In this document: one piece after another, positions 10,805-22,636 of the stretch
Position numbering within the stretch: the stretch's first letter is position 1
Layout: each line of letters starts with the position of its first letter
NCBI GenBank assembly: GCA_000320605.2
Contig: KB445797.1
Coordinates: 804,474-868,473 of the forward strand
Length of the DNA stretch: 64,000 nt
Source: Gelatoporia subvermispora B
Lineage: Eukaryota; Basidiomycota; Agaricomycetes; Polyporales; Gelatoporiaceae
Direction: 5' to 3'
Made by a program: the position numbers and the translations under genes
The notes under the pieces: generated by a model
Told to the model about the DNA's origin: nothing
What the model saw: only the letters and a program-made list of their open reading frames with translations
Database searches by the model: none

Positions 10805-12235
10805 CTAAGAGCTTCCGTTGTTTATCTTGTTGATAGCAGCGTAAGCCTGCGTTTGGGACGCGTTGAACGCCGGGCAGCCAAAGTCACCAAAGAGCGGATC
10901 GATCAGGTCGACGACGGACGAGATCACCTGCTCCACGATCTCGATCGGCTGCGAAATCGACGTCGGGACGTTTGCCTGGATTGCGTCGCGGAGAATGCAC
11001 GCGAGGCCGTTCACGTTCGTCGCCGCCGCGAGGTCGAGCGGGAGAAACGAGTTGACCTGGCCCGCGTTTGCCCCGAAGACGATGCCCGTGGAGTTGAGGA
11101 GGTCGAGCGTAGCCTCAAAGGCATCGCTGAGCTGGAAAGGCGTGCCGCGACGGTACCAATTATCGGGGAACCGCTCGGGCACGGCTGTGAACGACCCGTT
11201 CGGGAGGAGCTCCGCACCGAAGAAGGCTGAGATAGACGCTTCATTGGGCACCCCGCCTGCCCCATACGTGCCGTTCGAAAAAAATGCCGGAATGAATGTC
11301 TGTAGGTTCTGAAGTTAGCTCTCCATGGCGGCTGAATGTAGGTAGGCCCGCGTACCTTGGCGATGACGTTGAGGGGCCCTTGGAGAGGCAAGAGGTAGAA
11401 GGTGGGGTTTGTCGCGATACTCTGTTGATATCGCAGAAGCTGCAAGTCCTTCATTGCGTCGAGATTGTACAGTCCTCCGTGTTGTGCCGCGATGCTCTTC
11501 ATCTGGGCATACAGGTTCGGCATCATGGTGTAGTCGTTCCCAAAGAAAGCATCGTCACGCGTAGCACTCGTATCCGCTATCGAGAGGTGTTATCGGATAG
11601 TTCAGAATATAGAGAAAAACGCATGGCTACTCTCAAAGGAAGCGTGGTGGTCAAGGCCGCCTTCCACTCCGAAAATGTTCTGCAGGGATCCGAGGAAAGA
11701 AGTGCGATTGTCGGGACCACCAATAGATAATCTACTGGTGATTCTACACGGAGGCGGCTTGTGAGAAGTTGCGGCGTGAGACCTCACGGGGCACACCTAC
11801 AAGTCCCCATCATAGGCAATGGCTATTGTCGACACGACCTCTGCGAGGTCAGCGCCCATGTTGAAGCCTGCTGCTGTAGCTGATAGAATGTCGGCTTGCG
11901 TTACAATACCGTTTCGAGGCAAGTAGCCGTGGTTGGCCAAGCTGGTAACCAATCAATTCAGCAATTCAAAGAAAGTGGCACCTAGTAGAGACTAACGTGT
12001 TCAAGCCGGGGCAAGGTCCGCGCTGGTCAGTAGGACCTGGTGCCATGAAAGGGTGGTCATCGTCTGGGATCTTCGTCAGCCCGTCGACGACCGCGAGGGG
12101 CTCCGGGTCCGATTGTCTGACGTGGAGGCCATTCCGTATGCGACGCTCGTTGAAGGTTTCAGCGAGCTTGCTCCAGCTCGTGGCTGGGAAAGCGTAGGTC
12201 ACAGAGGTTAAAGCAAGAATCGCGAGCAACTTCAT
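10805..12235 (-). CDS. Unspecific peroxygenase (heme-thiolate peroxidase), secreted
   Basis: Five exons (11997-12235, 11801-11941, 11631-11734, 11356-11576, 10805-11299) give 399 aa, the size of long basidiomycete UPOs. A signal peptide (MKLLAILALTSVTYAFP) leads. The heme-ligand motif PCPGLNTLANHGYLPR (around residue 74) contains the proximal Cys. The distal acid-base motif is GLDHHASFETD followed by TSATR, the E-x-D...R pattern of the family. Further family blocks are NPTFYLLPLQGPL, ERFPDNWYRRG and a C-terminal FGCPAF cysteine. UPOs use hydrogen peroxide to insert oxygen into C-H bonds and aromatics outside the cell. It converges with the retropepsin-like gene (402 bp between stops). No motif is missing, so activity is likely. 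Confidence 0.93.
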
Positions 12236-14029
12236 CGTGTTCTGAGGATATATGTGCTAGTGATTCTGCAGCTTGACGCAAGTGCAATGTGTCCTGGACA
12301 TTGCGAGTTGACTTTATATGTGCATCGCAAGACCCAGGTCCCATGTGACACCATGATCGGTCGCGTTTGGTTGTTCGGAAAGAAGGGAGGTAGCCCGGTA
12401 GAATAAACAGGCATTTCAAACACAGATCTGGGCTTGTGCGAGGTCCTTTCAAACTGCACGACAAAAACGATGTGTCCATTGCAGGTAATTCGATGCATGG
12501 GCTTAGGCGAACAGCGTGGTTTGAGTCGCCCAATGAGCGCTGATGCCTATGCAACGAGCGCGTCGAGGAAGTCAAGTGAAGCGCGCTGATCATATGATGG
12601 AGCAGACCGTACATAGGAAGTCCGCGGATGTGTCTGGTCAAAGCAGACTTAGGTCACCTTCCGACCAGTTCAAATCGTCACATACCTGACTGTCTCATCA
12701 GATGCAAATTTAGCTCTATCTTGTAGAGGTTCTCGATTCTTGTCCACGATCTCGAATTAGTATGGCGAGAGCAGTTCGACTAAGCCTCCGTCTTCTTCCC
12801 CAAATCTATTTCCGAATCGAACAGACAAGGAAACTTCGGGAGCGTAGTGTCGATATTTTTGCGATGCCGATGATGTGGTCTCGTGAGCCTGCATGACTGG
12901 GAGATGTCAAGAGTCGGTATGAAGGGCACCAAGCTTACAAGTGAGACGCCATATCTCTCCAGCGGCCCATGTGTGGATCACGGCTATCTCAGGACCATCC
13001 GGAGTCGACGATACCCTAACACCTGGATGATGCGTCGAGCACGGCTATCGAGTGCGGCGACCAACCGTCAACATACCTTGTATGATTTTGCCTAGCCTGC
13101 TCCGTTGTTGATGAGATAACATGAATTCGATGCCCTGCGGTATCGGCCAATGTCCAAGCGCGCTGCTTACACAACTGCTCCAGTTCAGCTGATACCAATT
13201 CAACTTCCTGACCTGACACGTACTCCAGGAGGTATTCAACCAAGTGAAAAGCAAAGCAGCAATACGAAGCGTCGGAAGATAGAACGAGCTGAATGTCTGT
13301 GAGTTGCATGTGACTGAAAGCTTGGCGCATTTGAACAACGTGCGGCAAACGCCGCGCCCGCGGAATGGTGCATACCCGAAACGTCGCTCCGAACAGCGCT
13401 GAACTTGCTGACCCGTCTTCCTACGGGACAACATTCTCGAGAGTTAAAACTCTAGTGTTGCATGCGCACTTGTTGGCCCCGAACGTGCCCTCACACAAGA
13501 AAATTGTCAAATGCGTTTGTTCCGGGCGACCGGGTGTCCGAATTTCCTACCACTGTTCATTTCCGCTTTGTGGGGCCTACGGGTTTCTACCTGCGGGGCT
13601 TCGGAGTCGAGAAAATTTCGGACAAGAGCATGGAAGCCCGTCGAGGAGTCGCTGCAGCTCGCGGCCGTCTTGTGCATCACCTACTATACGTCACCGCCTG
13701 TTGAGGCCACGTTGCTCTGAGTCGGCTTCGCCGCTCCATGTTGGAAGTGATGAAAGTTTGTAAATGGACTCATTACAAGGAGGACGCAGACGCTTTTCGG
13801 TATTGTATGGTCAATATATGCGTGCAGTGTGATGTGATGGTGGGACAGATATTGAATGTTGCGTATGTGAGGTATGCCAATAATGATATAATGCTATAGT
13901 AACGATGTATGCGTGTAGGGGGCCTGAGCGTATGGATACTCGATCAAGTGGGAGTATAGGGGGTCAATGGTTGTAACAAAGGCGGATCCGTGCCCGCGCG
14001 GATGTCAGCCTTCGTATATGCGGTGGTAA
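12236..14029. other. Gene-poor stretch
   Basis: 1.8 kb between the UPO start and the kinase stop. A minus-strand open frame (13016-13348) has no recognised domain. I see no repeat or RNA gene that I can defend. Confidence 0.4.
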
Positions 14030-16182
14030 CTAGTAGTTGCGTGGATTGTCGTCAAACTGGTCCAAACATTCATCCGGGTCACGGTACGCCTCGAAGACAT
14101 CGAGTGAGTCGTCCAGCTCCAGAACGAGACCTTCCTGCCTTAGAATGTCAGGGAGGATATTCGGCAGGTCGTTGTGATTTTTGCCGTCCGTGGCCCAGGC
14201 AGATTCGTTGAATTTTGTTTGGGGGCAAAGCGTGAGACCGAGAGCTGTGTTGTATCGTGAGATCAATAACGCGTGGAACGTTGCAACAGTGGTCTACTTA
14301 CGAGGAGGTACCCTCTTTTGCCTGACCATTTCCCAGTCACTACGGCACGGATGAGATCGTATCAAGCCACTGTCGAGCGGGACACGTACAGTCCCCAGAA
14401 ATAGGGCTCCACTTCAATGGAGATTCTCCCTACTCGTGTGAGGTCGCTGACACTCAGCAACTACCACGTCATGTAAGTCGTGATGCTACCGATGATTTGA
14501 AAATACGTACATCGTATATGAGCCACATCAGGTGTTGAGACACCTTCATGGCAGCCAAGTCCTGACCGAGCTTCTTCAGGTCTTGCCTGAGCGTGTCCAG
14601 GCGTCCACTGAAGTGCAGCTGTCGCTAATGTCAGGAAACCCTATATGTCAAAAGCGAAAAACGTACCTTCCGTGTGATCAGAGCCGATATGACCGCACCC
14701 AAAGACCAGTAATCGACGGCCTCCGTGTAGTACGAAGGCCCCATGACCGGAGCGAGTAGCTCAGGTGCCGCGTATTGTACCGTCTTAATAATCCTGGTGT
14801 CCCGGTCGCGCATGAGCATGCCTACTCGTTGTCCTTCGGTGAACATCCTGCGAGCACCACCGAAATCGGAGATGACGCAATGCCCATCCGCGCTGATGAG
14901 GATGTTGTCCGGTTTGATGTCATGGTGAACGATGCCGAGGTCATGCAGGTACCGTAAGCCAACGACCTTGAAAGCCAATATTTAGTACCCTTTGAAACAT
15001 CGTGGGACCGTGTCACGCACGATTTCTGCGATGACGACTCGCAGTTGACTGCGTTTGAGTCCCTGCGGGTATGTCCGCAAGTCACCACCGGGACATAAAT
15101 CCTGTTTCGACGTCCAAGGCCATACGTCAAGATAGGAGTAAACCGACATGCACGACACAACTAACCATCGCGATATGCACAAAGCCCGCCGACGATTGCC
15201 AAGCCCATGATCCCGCACTCTCGTGCGGCAACATGAGATACCGTGCTGATGCCTGTGCCCTGTGCTTCGCCAGTGTTGCTAATGTCTCTAGCTCGCTGAC
15301 AACGCTACGACAACTATGAGCAGACATCCGACAGTATATTACCTTCAAGGCAGCTTGCTGGCAATGCAAATCGTCTTGTACGAGAAACACGTGACCGAAC
15401 GCGCCACCGCCGAGGTGGCCCTCGACGGACCAGACATTGCCCGCGGGTGCACGGGCGGTGTCGGAGCCAGAGCTAAACGGGACGCCAACTTGAGGGGGTA
15501 GACGCGCAACCGCAACATCCAACGAATGTACTCCATTTACATATTCTTCGAACAACCGCGGTGCTTCGTCCCGTGAAGGTCTCAGAGGCGCGGGACTGCC
15601 CAAGACAGTCTGCGCATGTGAGACATCGGGGACGCCGACTTGATTATCGAGCTGCCTGCCGACAACATCATTTGAGTTGTCGGGCTGGGCAGGAAGGGTT
15701 TGTGAAGGGGAGGCGGGCGAAAGATACAAGGTGGACGACGGTTCGAACGGGGGAGGACCTCCGTTGTATGCCGTGCCATCGCTGTAGGTAGAGGTGACAG
15801 GTTGCGCATTGCGCGCATGGTCCTGCACTTCTCCGGTTACAGCGGGATGCAGCGGAGGTCTGAAGAGGTTAGAGTACGAAGAGGGCGCTCGAAAGGTAAA
15901 CGAGAAAGAGGCAGCATGAACAGAAGGCACAGCGGGGGGTGCACCCGCCGACGGTAAAGCAGAAAGTGCACGCATATTGCGCGCACCACCATCCATCGGC
16001 GTGGACGCGCCAAGTCCACCATGGGCAGGTGGACGGGCGCGTCCCGCATTGCGCTCTGCGCGGGCTGTATGGCGTCTCCGCATGGCGGAAAGCCACAGCA
16101 AGGTGGTGGTCAAGAGCAAGAAGGATATAGCGCTCAAAGTGCGTAGCTGCCGCCTTAAATACTGGCAAGGAGCGGTGGCCAT
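14030..16182 (-). CDS. Membrane-anchored Ser/Thr protein kinase
   Basis: Seven exons (15166-16182, 15021-15101, 14667-14966, 14511-14624, 14390-14460, 14302-14339, 14030-14244) give 611 aa. The start is the first true ATG (16182). A single hydrophobic segment near residues 15-32 (ISFLLLTTTLLWLSAM) predicts an N-terminal anchor. A Pro/Ser-rich linker follows to ~250. The kinase domain is complete: GGGAFG loop, AALKVI (ATP Lys), SELETL (helix C Glu), HHDIKPDN (catalytic Asp ~382), SDFGGAR (DFG Asp ~400), AAPELL, DYWSLGAV, then RISIE...PYFWGLDWEMVRQKRVPP, the usual end of fungal kinases. A ~55-residue acidic tail ends in DNPRNY. The linker and tail recur without the kinase at 61.7-62.8 kb. Substrate unknown. 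Exon 4-6 boundaries were chosen because they restore the kinase consensus. Confidence 0.88.
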
Positions 16183-17505
16183 AAGGTTGTGGCTTTCGTC
16201 CTGGCAGGCCAAAGCGGACGGCGACCGCGCTCACGCGTCGGTATGGTCGAATATGGCAGGGGACCGCCCCCTCGAGGCCCGGGAGGACGACCCGGGAAGC
16301 CGAGTCGGAGAGACGCCCAAGGGAATCGAGAGTGCATATCTTGATCTGCAGCGACCATAGAACGCTCAAAAATTGTCTTCATTGAAGCTCCATGCAAGGG
16401 GAGATGGTGGTCGCAGTAGAGGGCGAAAGGGGAACTCGAACCCTGTTGATGATGGATTCTATAGTGCACGACGAGGAGCGTCCTCAAGCCTTGCACGAGA
16501 CCGAGGGAACAATCGATGCAGGTTTCATTGTGCTGACATAAAGCAGGATCTGAAAGGAAATCGGAGGGACATGGGAAAGGATCCGGATGGGGTACTGCAC
16601 CATGCGGACAGCGTGTCCTGATTGGACGAGAAGTCACAGTGGACGAGTTCTTGACCAATAAGGCAGCTGTGCAAGTACCAGAGTGCAGCAGTTTCATGCA
16701 GTCGCATGGCATTTGAGAGGTCAAAAGGCATAGATGTTCGTGATGGTCTGATCAGTGGAATGCTAGGACCAATTGACGGAAGACAGAGCTACAAGGTCAC
16801 GCTGAATTGCTGTAAGCCTAGGCTGCGCGATAATTCGAAAAATTCCAGCTCGCCCAAGCTCAGACTCTGATCGTGAGCTAGATGTCGGTAAGCATGAAGC
16901 CTGAAAGCAATTACAGGCGACCGTTATATGATTCTGAAGGGCTGTCCATGTTGAGACGTCATGGCCACACTTGGATGACTGCGATCAATCCCAGAAAAGG
17001 CTGTGCGTTCCAAGGCTAGTGTCGCTGGGGAGTAGACAGCAGTTCCAACGTGTTGTGTTTCGAGTAGAACGGTAAATGACAATTCGTGTGATGTGTTCCA
17101 GCAGTATCGGTCGCCAGGTCGAACAGCTCGAACGCACCAGAGCCACAAGCCTGCAAGGGTACACATTTCCCGGAAGCAATTGTACATAGTTCTGCAGCAG
17201 TTGGCTTGATTTCTAGTGCAGTTAAAAATTCAAAAGAAGCGTGCACATCGTCTCACACGATGTCACTCAAGTAGTTCGAGCATGCCAGAGGAGCAGATGA
17301 TGGACGATGGAGACCACGCGAACCCGAACAGGCCCCGTGATGCTATTTGTGTGACAGTCACAGATATAACGTCACTGCCACTGTCACTTGCTGAGTGAGC
17401 CGCGCGCCCGCTCGGCGTCCGGCACGCTCCATTTGACGTTGTCCTCGACGTTGCGCGCATCTTCCAGCCCTCTATCACGTCGCTCTCCTGTTGTACAGTA
17501 CTACC
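16183..17505. other. Intergenic between kinase and Isd11 genes
   Basis: Divergent promoter region of 1.3 kb. Open frames here are short and without recognisable domains. Confidence 0.4.
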
Positions 17506-17846
17506 ATGACCACGCCACCAACTGTCGAGGCTCTCCGCCATCTCTATGCTGCGACGCTGCGGAGCTCGCGCGCGTTCAGCTCGTACAACTTCCGGCACTA
17601 CTTCCTGCGGAGAACGAAGGGGGAGTTTCGGGATATTCAGGTGGGTCTCATAATGGTTTTGTCCCCTTTTCTCGACTCACGATTCTTAAGGCCGAGACAG
17701 ACCCATCAAAGCTGTCTGCGTTCTATAACGAGAAGACACAGGAGCTCGCCGTTCTCCGACGGAGCGCAGTCGTGAACCAGCTCTATGGTGGTTGGCGGCT
17801 TGTCGTAGAGGAGCAGAAGCCTGAGAGGCTACGGGACGATAACTGA
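17506..17846 (+). CDS. ISD11: Isd11/LYRM4-like mitochondrial Fe-S cluster assembly protein
   Basis: Two exons (17506-17640, 17691-17846; 50 nt intron) give 96 aa, the usual size. Isd11 binds and stabilises the cysteine desulfurase Nfs1 with acyl carrier protein in the mitochondrial matrix. The family core is clear: FSSYNFRHYFLRRTKGEFR (yeast and animal proteins have NYNFREYxLRR here), then YNEKTQELAVLRRSAVVNQLYGGWRLVVEE, matching the C-terminal half. The eponymous LYR tripeptide reads LYA (HLYAATLRSS), so the Arg is replaced; yeast has Lys at this place. There is no classical presequence, as usual for this family. Confidence 0.88.
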
Positions 17847-19021
17847 TATGGACTCAAGCCATATTCACCACTTCCGCCGGCCTCAGCCCACCTGCAGTCT
17901 CTACCGTCACTACTCCCCACCATGATGGGAACTGCCTGAGACGATCTGATCTCGAAGGATCTTAGGGGGGATGTTGCCGAGCGTTGAAGCTTTTCTGAAG
18001 CGGATCTGGAGGGGAGGAGAATAGAAAAGCGTACCTCACGAGGCGGGTATGACTGTCGTCTCTTTGCTGTATGTTTGTAACATTATAATCCTTCACTGCT
18101 ACTCGACCAGGGCGGTGTCGCGCGCAGGCCTCATCGTGCGCAGTAATGCGCCGGCCGAGATGATTACACGGTTATACTCGTGCAATCTCGCTCGGTATGA
18201 TCGGCGTCGCAGGCGTCTCCGCAGGTCCCCGGTGAGGGCCTCAAAGCGCTCAACTAGAGACTTTGTGGCGCGCCGCAGATCACGAAGTAATGTGAGTCTT
18301 AGAAGACTACGATAGAGAGGTGAGAACGTGCTGCTATGGTCAGCAAAACGCAGTGGGAAAGTAGCAAGTTATAGTCGTGCTGCATTCTGACTTTGTAGAC
18401 ACGAGGATGAGTGACATGAACTTGTGTGATGCCGGCTGCCAGGTTGCCGTGCCATCTCCGTATGGGCGGCTACTGGGGCTGTACAGGTCGATTCACTCAT
18501 CCGGTGCAGTTGCGACTCGCAACCTCAGTACATACGCGAAGAAACCTTCGTCTTGTTTTCGATGCTAAGCGGGTGGTGCTCCTGACGTTGTGCCTGGTGC
18601 AGTGCACGCTAGCAGCATCGATCCGTTAGCGTCCATCATTCATCCACTTCGGGCAATTACCCCGGAATGTGAAGTGTCAATCAAAAACCTGTGGACGTTG
18701 TCTATCTCTGCACTGACAATGCTGGGAGGCTAGTCTCTCGATGGACACTCAGAACAAATATCTCCACCTTTCCTAAGTTACCGCAGCCACCGGGTCGACA
18801 CAGGCCTGTTGCACAGCGAGAAAGATGATTGAAGTGATATGCCAGGATGCGTTGCCGGGTGATACGGAAAACCATTCGCTTACACGAGGGCGCTAGCGCC
18901 TGCACCGCCCACCAAATGTTGATGGATGTCGAGGCCATCAGGTAACGTACAGACAGCTGCGAGGATATAAGGTCGGACAACATGTGCTCAGACATCCAGT
19001 GCGCCCTCCCCTTCGTCCAGC
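17847..19021. other. Gene-poor stretch
   Basis: 1.2 kb with short open frames only; it holds the presumed 3' UTR of the Isd11 gene and the promoter of the aspartic protease. No tRNA cloverleaf could be found by eye. Confidence 0.4.
18964..18972 (+). promoter_or_regulatory. TATA-like box of the aspartic protease gene
   Basis: GATATAAGG, about 52 bp before the start codon. Confidence 0.45.
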
Positions 19022-21158
19022 ATGCGAGGAACCCTAGCTCGTTCGCCTCTGTGCCTCCTCGTGGCTTCGGCAGCCGGATTCACCATCCCGCTCACCCGGG
19101 AACTTATTCGTAGGGACCCTGCACACTCGACCTCGGTCAACTTTTCTGCGTCAACAACTTCTGGCGACTTTCAGTTTGGGAACTTGGATGGAATTATCTA
19201 TGTCGGCACTGTAGTGATCGACGGCCAGAGCTTCCAGGTTCGTCATATGGGTCCTATGATTCTGCTCATGGCAGCTGAAACTCTGTGTTGCAGGTGCAAC
19301 TCGACACTGGCAGCTCCGACCTGTGGCTGGATACAACGAACGTGCAATTTTCCTCCAATGTTTCCGCCACTGGACACAATTCGAGCGTGACGTACCTGTA
19401 AGTTCTACTTCCTGGGATCCTTTTCCGATACTGATGCTACTGCTATACATAGCGACACGACGCAAGCTGCAGGTCCTATCCTCGTCGGTCCAGCGCAGTT
19501 CGGCGACTTCCTCGTGGAGAATCAGGCGTTCCGTAAGCGTCTTTGCATCATCGGACCTTACTGTTCGTTAACGTGATTTTGCGCAGTGAGCGCTCCGGGT
19601 ACGAACGCTACTACAGACGGCGATAAGGGTCTGTTTGGTATCGGCCCGTACGTGATTTCGCCAGAGCTTGTAAATTTGTGGCACTCATAGATCCCCCACA
19701 GGCCTTCATTGTCTAACATCGCACAAACACTCAATGGATCGGATTATAACGGAAACACCCTCCTTGCCAACGTTTGTCTTCCGAGCTGTTACAGGGAATA
19801 TCCAATGCTGAAGCAACATGTCCACAGATTTTCAGCTTCTACCCGGATGAACCCAACTTCATGTCAATCCTGCTGTCCCGTGGTGACGAAGGTTTGACAA
19901 GCGGAGGTATCTTCACCATCGGTATGTCCAGCCAATATCACCCACAAGTAACATTTTCTCACTTTCGAATATCATAGGCGAATACCCGTCTCAGCTGGAC
20001 CAAGTCCAGAATGAGCCTCCGTTCCCGTTGCTCGGAACCGATGCTTGGGTCACCGCTATGGACGGTGTAGCAATTAACGGGTACTTCATGTCTGGAGGCG
20101 CGCAACCGTGAGTCTCAAGATTAGATTCGCGATCTTCGGGATTCTCATTCTTTCTTAGCGCGGATATTCAGACTGACAACCCTCCCGACGGCCAGGTGTC
20201 AGCTCTCCTCGACACCGGTACCGCTCTTGGTATGTGCATTGCTTTCTTTGCTACCGGCGTCCCGAAGCTTATGGAGGTTTAGCCCTGGCTCCTCCCTCAT
20301 ACGTCCATGCCATATACAGTGGTCTCCCGGGTGCTCAATACGACAACGGCCAGCAACGTTGGTTCGTGCCATGCGACAGCAAAGTGAACGTCACCATGGT
20401 GTGGGGGTACGTGAACTACCTGCTACTTTGATTTCTTGTGCTTATTATCTGCCTGACAGTCAAAACGAGTACCCCGTTCACCCCATTGACTCGGTCATCG
20501 TCTGGACTGTCGAAAATGGCCAGCCCATCTGTGCCGGTGCTATCACAAGCAGTTACGAATCCGGTGTTGGTACGTCGGCACCCGTACACCTGCCATAATT
20601 CTCTTACCAATGTAGCCCCCAGACTTCCTCCTGGGTGACACCTTCCTGCGCAACGTCCTCACTGTGTTTGACTTTGGCACACTTGTGAGCGACGGGACCA
20701 ACCCGCCCTTCGTCCAGCTCCTCAGCATCACGGACCCCGACCAAGCCTGGGCTGAATACGACTCGATGAACGCAGCGCGTATCGCACTCGCGCTGAACGG
20801 CTCGCTCGATCTCTTCGGCGGCCCCTCAGACTCCTCGAGCTCGAGCTCGTCCAGCTCGCCGGGTAGCTCTCCTGTCTCCGACGCTGCTGCCGTCGCGCAC
20901 GACGCCATCTCCTCTCCCAGCTCGAGCGCCAGCAACGGCTCGTCCTCATCCGTGGACCTGAGCGGCCTCACGCGCAACACCTACATCATCATGGGCCTGC
21001 TGGGAGGTGTCATCGTCCTCCTGCTCGGCATCGCGTTCGCGCTGCACAAGGCCTCCCGAGAGAAGCGCGGGTACCGCCCCGTCATGGACCCGCTCTCGAA
21101 ACCGTACGAGTCGTACTCGGAGTCGTATTCCACGCCATACGCCGATGGCGGGCACTGA
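19022..21158 (+). CDS. Pepsin-like aspartic protease (A1) with C-terminal membrane anchor
   Basis: Eleven exons give 531 aa: 19022-19237, 19294-19397, 19453-19532, 19587-19647, 19702-19771, 19828-19921, 19978-20107, 20159-20229, 20283-20406, 20460-20569, 20623-21158. A signal peptide and short propeptide come first. The two catalytic motifs are VQLDTGSSDLW (Asp ~76) and ALLDTGTAL (Asp ~270). The conserved GLFGIGP and FLLGDTFLRNVLTVFDF blocks are present. After the protease comes a Ser-rich stalk of about 60 residues, a transmembrane segment near 474-494 (IIMGLLGGVIVLLLGIAFAL) and a short basic cytoplasmic tail. This resembles membrane-tethered fungal A1 proteases at the cell surface or in the vacuolar pathway. 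It converges with thaumatin-like gene 1 (198 bp between stops). Both Asp motifs are intact. Confidence 0.93.
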
Positions 21159-21356
21159 ACGCCTTGCGTGCGCTATGTAAAATGACAGAGGGCCACTGGG
21201 GGGCTTGTGTACTATTTATCGCCGGGTCATCTTGCTTGCATTTCGAGTCTTATCACCGTGTTGTTGCATACCATCGGACACTCATAGTACAGCCTATCTG
21301 TAGATTCATTGTACTCCATATCCTATACATCAAGTGCTCATATACATACTCCGGAA

Positions 21357-22636
21357 TCAGGGGCAGAACGTGACGGTGTAGTCGGCAGCAAGGGTGGAGT
21401 CGCACGTCCAAAGCGCGGTCCCGCTGCTCTCGTCGTATGCATATGCATATGCGTCGGGGCAGTTGCCCTCTGTTGAGGTCAAGTAAAATCAGTTTTCGCA
21501 TGAAACCGCGTCGGAGTCACGGCGTACTAAAGAACGAGTAGTAGTCCACGTCCGAAGGCGGGCAGGTCGCCGGAGTGTTATGGGAACCGGTGCAGCAGTT
21601 CGGCGAATTGCCTATTTCAGCGAATACAGCGTCAGTCATAAAGACAGAAATGGCTGGAAGATGGTACGACACACCGTTGTCGTCGTCGATGCCGGCGGCA
21701 CAAGCCGACTTGCACGCCTCTACCTTTGCATTGACAGTGAGCGCCAATTCCGAGGGGCCTGCGGAATAGATTATAGGTCAACTTGTCAGTTCGCATGAAG
21801 GTAGGGCAGGAGACTTACAGCTTGCGTCAAGGTCCACAGGGCAAGAGGCAGTGCTGCAGCCGGCATTATTGGTTACAGTGATCGGCAGGTTGAACCCATC
21901 AACAACAGAGACTGTCGTTGACGCGTGAGTCCACGACCATGTCGAGAACTAGCATCTACTGACCATCATAGTAGTCGGGCGAGCCGTTTGTGCCTAGCGT
22001 AAATTCTGCAAGAGTCGCGGGGGCGTCTCCCTATACTGCATTCAGTCCTCTGCTGTTGATCAACCGTAGAAAAATACGCACAGTGCCGTTGCATACAAGA
22101 CCTCCGGGGCAGCCACCAACGGGGCACTGAGTTCCGGGATCCGGGTTGGAGAAGTCACAATCACGGCGACCCTAGGGGGTGCAATGGTAAGACATTGACC
22201 GCCGTGTCCGACACTTTTGGAGTACGAACGCACCCAGATACGCCCCGCGGACCAGTTGTCAGGCACAGAGAAGGATACTGTATTGCCTGGTGCGGCTTCC
22301 CACCTACTCAGAAGTGAGACACCATGATGTACGATGACAGGAAGCATTGATAGCGCACCCGTTTGGCTGGTCAGGGTGAGCAGAACCAACGTTAGGATCG
22401 GTGAAAATCTGCCGGGATTAATGGGTCAGCCAAATGAATAGTCATCGTGCAAAATGCAAATAATTGGTACGAACAGCGGGCCTGTCGAAGGTCGGGGGTC
22501 AGGTGCTCAGAACGTCTTATGCGAATATTTGCACATACCAGACGGTGTAAGCACAGTTGTTCGTCACCGTGAATGTGCGATCGCCCTGAACACTGGCTGC
22601 GAGGAACAGAGAGATAGCAGCAGTCAAAGCGATCAT
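21357..22636 (-). CDS. Thaumatin-like protein 1, secreted
   Basis: Ten exons give 251 aa: 22539-22636, 22475-22481, 22359-22408, 22234-22303, 22082-22171, 21964-22030, 21819-21911, 21675-21758, 21528-21611, 21357-21469. A signal peptide (MIALTAAISLFLAASVQG) precedes FTVTNNCAYTVWPAIFTDP, the typical first strand. Further blocks are SAGRIWGRRDCDFS, AEFTLGTNGSPDYYDVS, CPVDLDASC, CKSACAAG, NCCTGSHNTPATCPPS and NCPDAYAYAYDE...DYTVTFCP at the C-terminus, all typical of fungal thaumatin-like proteins, which have beta-glucan-binding or endo-beta-1,3-glucanase roles in cell-wall remodelling and senescence. Exon 2 has only 7 nt and encodes the PA after a split Trp codon; without it the frame breaks. 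Its paralogue at 26.5-27.8 kb has the same ten-exon structure. Confidence 0.92.
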
